DNA of 32,763 bases from Fidelibacterota bacterium (GTDB lineage Bacteria > Fidelibacterota > Marinisomatia > Marinisomatales > UBA1611), in NCBI GenBank assembly GCA_028338895.1, contig JAOLAV010000010.1, positions 1 to 32,763 of the forward strand, in the 5' to 3' direction. Each line of letters begins with the position of its first letter. Within the stretch, counting starts at the first letter, position 1. Of this stretch, positions 29,298 through 32,763 are shown piece after piece. The notes under the pieces are model-generated. The model was not told where the DNA came from and searched no databases. It saw only the letters and a list, made by a program, of their open reading frames with translations. The position numbers and the translations under genes are program-made.

Positions 29298-29320
29298 GAA
29301 TTAACTATTCAGATTTAATT

Positions 29321-31231
29321 CTAATTATTTTCTAGCAAGTATTTTGGCCAATATTTCATATCTATATCAAGCAAAGGTAATTCTTTACCTTGATCCATTG
29401 CTATTTTAAGCGTTTCTTCTTTTACATCATCAATCCACCAGTAATAAAAAGCATCCCAGAACTCTCCAACATAACGTGATAGCATCCATTCTGGATAACC
29501 AAATTTATCCCACCACATCATCCTTGAATAATTTCTGGCAATACTAAATGCAATTGGATGAACATCGCTAAATATTCCGTCAATTTCTTGAATAATTTCG
29601 ATACGTCTTCCCTGATCAAAACAAATATCATATTCGTCTAAGAGTACATCAACTCGATCGCTTTTGAAGCCCCAAACATTATTATTATCATTTTGATCTG
29701 CTAACTCTGAGCGGAGGGAACCTTCTGGGTTTGGATATATAAGCCCAGAATATGCCAGTACACATACTTTAAAATTTCTGGCATTTATATTTTTAATCAT
29801 TGTGTTATAATCGATAAATTTAATTTGCATGTCCATTCCATACTCTTTAAACATTTGTTGTACGGGAGTTACCATGTATGCGCTAGTTTTCTGAATACTT
29901 ATTTCAAAAGAAAGTATTTTACCTGTTTCTTCATGGACAAGCCAACCATCATTATTTCTTTTTGTGTAACCAGCTTCATTAAGAAGTTCAATAGCTTTAT
30001 CAGGGGCATAGGCAAAGGGGTTATTGTTTTGATTCTCATATACTGTACCAGAATACAACGAATTCATCATACCATATTCGTTGTAATACATCTCGCGATT
30101 CATTTTTTCTCTATCATAAAGATAACAGAAAGCGTAACGAACTCTTTGATCATCAAATGGCCACTCTCTCATGTTAAAATAATAGCCTGAAGTTCCTGCG
30201 GGCTTTTCAGAAAAGATTCTCTGCTTTTTCATCCAACCTTTTTGAGTTGCATCAAAGTCCGTTTCTTCGATCCAGCGTCTGGATCTGTTGACGTTAAATA
30301 AATCTTGCTCTCCCTTTTTAAATTTTTCATATTGGAGCGCGTCATTGTCTTTAACGGCCGATACTTTAATTTTTTCAAAATTGAATTTGTATCGATTAAA
30401 AGCACTTTCTTTATCCCAATAATCATTTCTTCTTTCGAAGGTATAAGACTCTTGATTTTTTATATTTTCTTCACGAATGATATACGGTCCAGTCCCGGGT
30501 ATTACAGAGAAAGCATATTCTTCGAGGAATGCTGTTCCATCAAGGTCTTTTAAAATATGGTTAGGGTGAAGTGCCATAGTCGCAAAGTATAAAAAGTTAC
30601 GCCAATTAATCGAATTCGCTTTTACAGATACAATATACTTTGATTCCGCAACGGGTCTTTCAAACTTTCCGTATGTAATTTGTTCTGCTGGTGATAAAAT
30701 AGTTTCATCCATTCTCAAGTCCCAAGTCGCAATCACATCTGCTGTTGTAACTGGAGTACCATCCCACCAGCGAGCATCTGGGTTTATTCTAAATTTAAAA
30801 AGCATTTTATCTTCAGAGATAAACCAATGCGAGGCTAGTGCTGGAATAAAATCTAATGTTGTCGGATGCTGGCTTAGCAACCCTTCATAGCACAGAGCGG
30901 AAATAGTTCGACTATTTAAAACCTGACTGGAGTTTTGTCCTATAATTCTCATTGTTCGAGGAAATAAAGAATGAATATAATCTAATGTTCCACCTTTTTT
31001 TGCTTTTGGATCTCCAAAATATGTTTTGTCAGTTTTTTCATTCCAAACATAAGTGGTGAAGCCTAAATCTTTAGCTAATTTTTCAAATCCATAGCCACCC
31101 TCTTCAGCAGCAGTAACTAAGTCTTTTGACCAAACTTTTTTATCTAGCTTAACATTACCTGAGCTATTTTTTTCATTTCCACCGCAACTAATTAGAATTA
31201 AAGCAATAAAAGTAATAAAGTTTTTAATCAT
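29321..31231 (-). CDS. Extracellular solute-binding protein family 5 lipoprotein (YejA-like)
   Basis: Lipobox LISCGG; GGTLDYIHSLFPRTMRIIGQNSSQVLNSRTISALCYEGLLSQHPTTLDFIPALASHW; WWDGTPVTTADVIATWDLRMD. Confidence 0.92.
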   Translation of the reverse strand: MIKNFITFIALILISCGGNEKNSSGNVKLDKKVWSKDLVTAAEEGGYGFEKLAKDLGFTTYVWNEKTDKTYFGDPKAKKGGTLDYIHSLFPRTMRIIGQNSSQVLNSRTISALCYEGLLSQHPTTLDFIPALASHWFISEDKMLFKFRINPDARWWDGTPVTTADVIATWDLRMDETILSPAEQITYGKFERPVAESKYIVSVKANSINWRNFLYFATMALHPNHILKDLDGTAFLEEYAFSVIPGTGPYIIREENIKNQESYTFERRNDYWDKESAFNRYKFNFEKIKVSAVKDNDALQYEKFKKGEQDLFNVNRSRRWIEETDFDATQKGWMKKQRIFSEKPAGTSGYYFNMREWPFDDQRVRYAFCYLYDREKMNREMYYNEYGMMNSLYSGTVYENQNNNPFAYAPDKAIELLNEAGYTKRNNDGWLVHEETGKILSFEISIQKTSAYMVTPVQQMFKEYGMDMQIKFIDYNTMIKNINARNFKVCVLAYSGLIYPNPEGSLRSELADQNDNNNVWGFKSDRVDVLLDEYDICFDQGRRIEIIQEIDGIFSDVHPIAFSIARNYSRMMWWDKFGYPEWMLSRYVGEFWDAFYYWWIDDVKEETLKIAMDQGKELPLLDIDMKYWPKYLLENN

Positions 31232-31328
31232 TATTGTTTCCCGAAAAATATTTACAGATTTTAAAAATAAAGGTCAAAAATTAGAGTCTTAACATAAAAA
31301 ATAAATATGTTAAAAAATATAAAACTAT

Positions 31329-31676
31329 TTACTTACCCGGATCAGTCGCTAGAGCTTGTCCTGCAAAAAAATAAGCAAACGAAACGAACACACACATTGC
31401 ATGAGTAGAGCTCCAAGATTGCATTTTTTTTGCTTTTTCATAGTCTCTCTGCCAGTCATTATAGACCAATCTCTCCATTCGTTTTTTTTCACCCTGTCTT
31501 TCACAGTCTTCCAATAGTTTTTTAAACCTTCTAATATCTCTTAAAGGGATTGCCTTGATACCTTCCTCTTCTGCAAGTGTAATTAAAGGATCTTTACAGG
31601 GTGATATCGGTTTTTGATCAACGTTTTGACTAAAGATTAAACAAAAAGAAAAAACTACAACTTTAAGATATCTCAT
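31329..31676 (-). CDS. Hypothetical small exported/membrane protein
   Basis: 115 aa ORF with N-terminal signal-like segment and C-terminal hydrophobic stretch; overlaps the stop of ORF 31673..32392 (ATGA-like). Confidence 0.5.
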   Translation of the reverse strand: MRYLKVVVFSFCLIFSQNVDQKPISPCKDPLITLAEEEGIKAIPLRDIRRFKKLLEDCERQGEKKRMERLVYNDWQRDYEKAKKMQSWSSTHAMCVFVSFAYFFAGQALATDPGK

Positions 31677-32392
31677 CTAAGACCATAAACAAACTTCAAA
31701 GAAAATATGGGCAAATCATCAATTTTCATTATAGGTCCATTGACTTTTTGCCTCTGAACTCTCCAGTTTTCTTCATTATAAAAGTTATTCATAAAGCCAC
31801 CTTTGATATCAATTGCCATTCTTGAAGACAAATAATATCTTAAGCCCAAAATACTAGAATAACCGAGCCAATCATTGAGCATGGCATCAGTAGCACCCAT
31901 ATCCGTAATTTGAGTTGCATCACCACCAAAACTAGTAATAACATAATCCCAATCTTCTTCTTTATCTCCAGGTGTAGTATCTAATTCAATCCTACCTCTT
32001 CCCCAAATCGGAGCCAATGTAAAGTTGAGCTCAATTTTAGGTTTCCATCTAAAATATGTTTCAATTGGGAACATTCTATATTTAATAGATCTTGTGAATG
32101 CGGCTTCTGAATTAATAAGTAAAACATTTTTACCAATTTCAAATGATGTGAATGAGTTGTACCCAATACGAGCATTATTAAAAAACTCATAATAAATCCC
32201 CCAGTTAATCATGACATTACGATTAAATACAGTTTTTGTCGGGAATTGAACATTCTCATTTTGGTCAAAACCTGTTAGTGTCGGTTCATAAAATCCGACG
32301 CCAAAATCAACGCTTAATTTTGGTTGAGCAATCAAAAAACCATGACCAAACAAAAAGATTAATAATATGAATACTTGAATTTGACTCTTCAT
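31673..32392 (-). CDS. Putative outer-membrane beta-barrel protein
   Basis: Signal peptide and alternating aromatic/hydrophobic strands (LSVDFGVGFYEPTLTGF, WGIYYEFFNNARIGYNSFTSFEIG, SILGLRYYLSSRMAIDIKGGFMNNFY, FSLKFVYGLR). Confidence 0.6.
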   Translation of the reverse strand: MKSQIQVFILLIFLFGHGFLIAQPKLSVDFGVGFYEPTLTGFDQNENVQFPTKTVFNRNVMINWGIYYEFFNNARIGYNSFTSFEIGKNVLLINSEAAFTRSIKYRMFPIETYFRWKPKIELNFTLAPIWGRGRIELDTTPGDKEEDWDYVITSFGGDATQITDMGATDAMLNDWLGYSSILGLRYYLSSRMAIDIKGGFMNNFYNEENWRVQRQKVNGPIMKIDDLPIFSLKFVYGLR

Positions 32393-32414
32393 AAAGGGTT
32401 CTTAATTTAAGCCT

Positions 32415-32763
32415 ATGAAACAAATCTGGTGTATAATCCTTTTTACTTTTTCAATTTTATTTTCAGAGTCATCTGAAAAAGATGTTAATCATATGGTTGT
32501 AGATCATGATGGAAACACTCGAGAAGGCTTTATTGATTCAATTGGATATGAATATCTTTATTTAATTCCTAGAGATTCTGTTGATAGAGATTCAATAAAG
32601 TTGAAGGATGTATATTATGCGTATAATGATTTTAATAGAGTTTTCCACTATAGTTGGAGCTTTGAAGAGAACTTAAGAAGAATTCAAAATACAACTGGAA
32701 GAATTTTCACTATTGCTGGTGATACTATTGAATATGTAGATATTCAGTTTAATAAGGATATGA
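32415..32763 (+). CDS. Hypothetical exported protein, 3' end beyond the window (absent from the ORF track)
   Basis: Open from ATG at 32415 to the window edge: MKQIWCIILFTFSILFSESSEKDVNHMVVDHDGNTREGFIDSIGYEYLYLIPRDSVDRDSIKLKDVYYAYNDFNRVFHYSWSFEENLRRIQNTTGRIFTIAGDTIEYVDIQFNKDM. Confidence 0.65.
   Translation, partial: MKQIWCIILFTFSILFSESSEKDVNHMVVDHDGNTREGFIDSIGYEYLYLIPRDSVDRDSIKLKDVYYAYNDFNRVFHYSWSFEENLRRIQNTTGRIFTIAGDTIEYVDIQFNKDM

Noticed and set aside
27533-30553. Short ORFs inside or antisense to the Yej-like transporter genes (27533..27727, 28465..28650, 29825..30190, 30229..30426, 30305..30553)
   Set aside because: All are contained within strongly supported transporter genes.
1-32763. 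CRISPR arrays, transposases, integrases, toxin-antitoxin or known defence systems
   Set aside because: Looked for direct repeat-spacer structure and hallmark motifs on both strands and found none that I could support.

Overview
AT-rich bacterial window with nearly all genes on the minus strand. Inferred source: a marine, Marinimicrobia/FCB-like lineage, based on a GWxTD-domain protein, a beta-propeller surface protein and a CBM9-like/DUF5916 protein; this is not proven from sequence alone. In gene order it holds: an elongasome cluster (PBP2 split by a frameshift, MreD, MreC, MreB); a GWxTD protein plus propeller protein; a degenerate stand-alone ABC ATPase; TrxB/TrxA; a lipoprotein plus TonB-dependent receptor pair; L-serine dehydratase; a saccharopine-dehydrogenase-like protein with a frameshifted C-terminus; a DUF5916-type protein; tRNA-Pro; a three-gene Fe(III)-type ABC importer; a non-coding decay zone with two gene remnants (a short-chain NAD(P)-binding/epimerase-like protein and an LRR protein), palindromes and phased A-tracts; tRNA-Leu and tRNA-Cys; a small plus-strand ORF; an M3 oligoendopeptidase next to a Yej-like peptide ABC importer; an outer-membrane-like protein; and a partial plus-strand CDS running off the right edge that is missing from the ORF track. 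I see no convincing new defence or mobile system. The most checkable unusual points are two +1-type frameshifts at A/T homopolymers, the pseudogene/regulatory zone at 21.6-22.5 kb, and the ABC ATPase lacking canonical catalytic residues.
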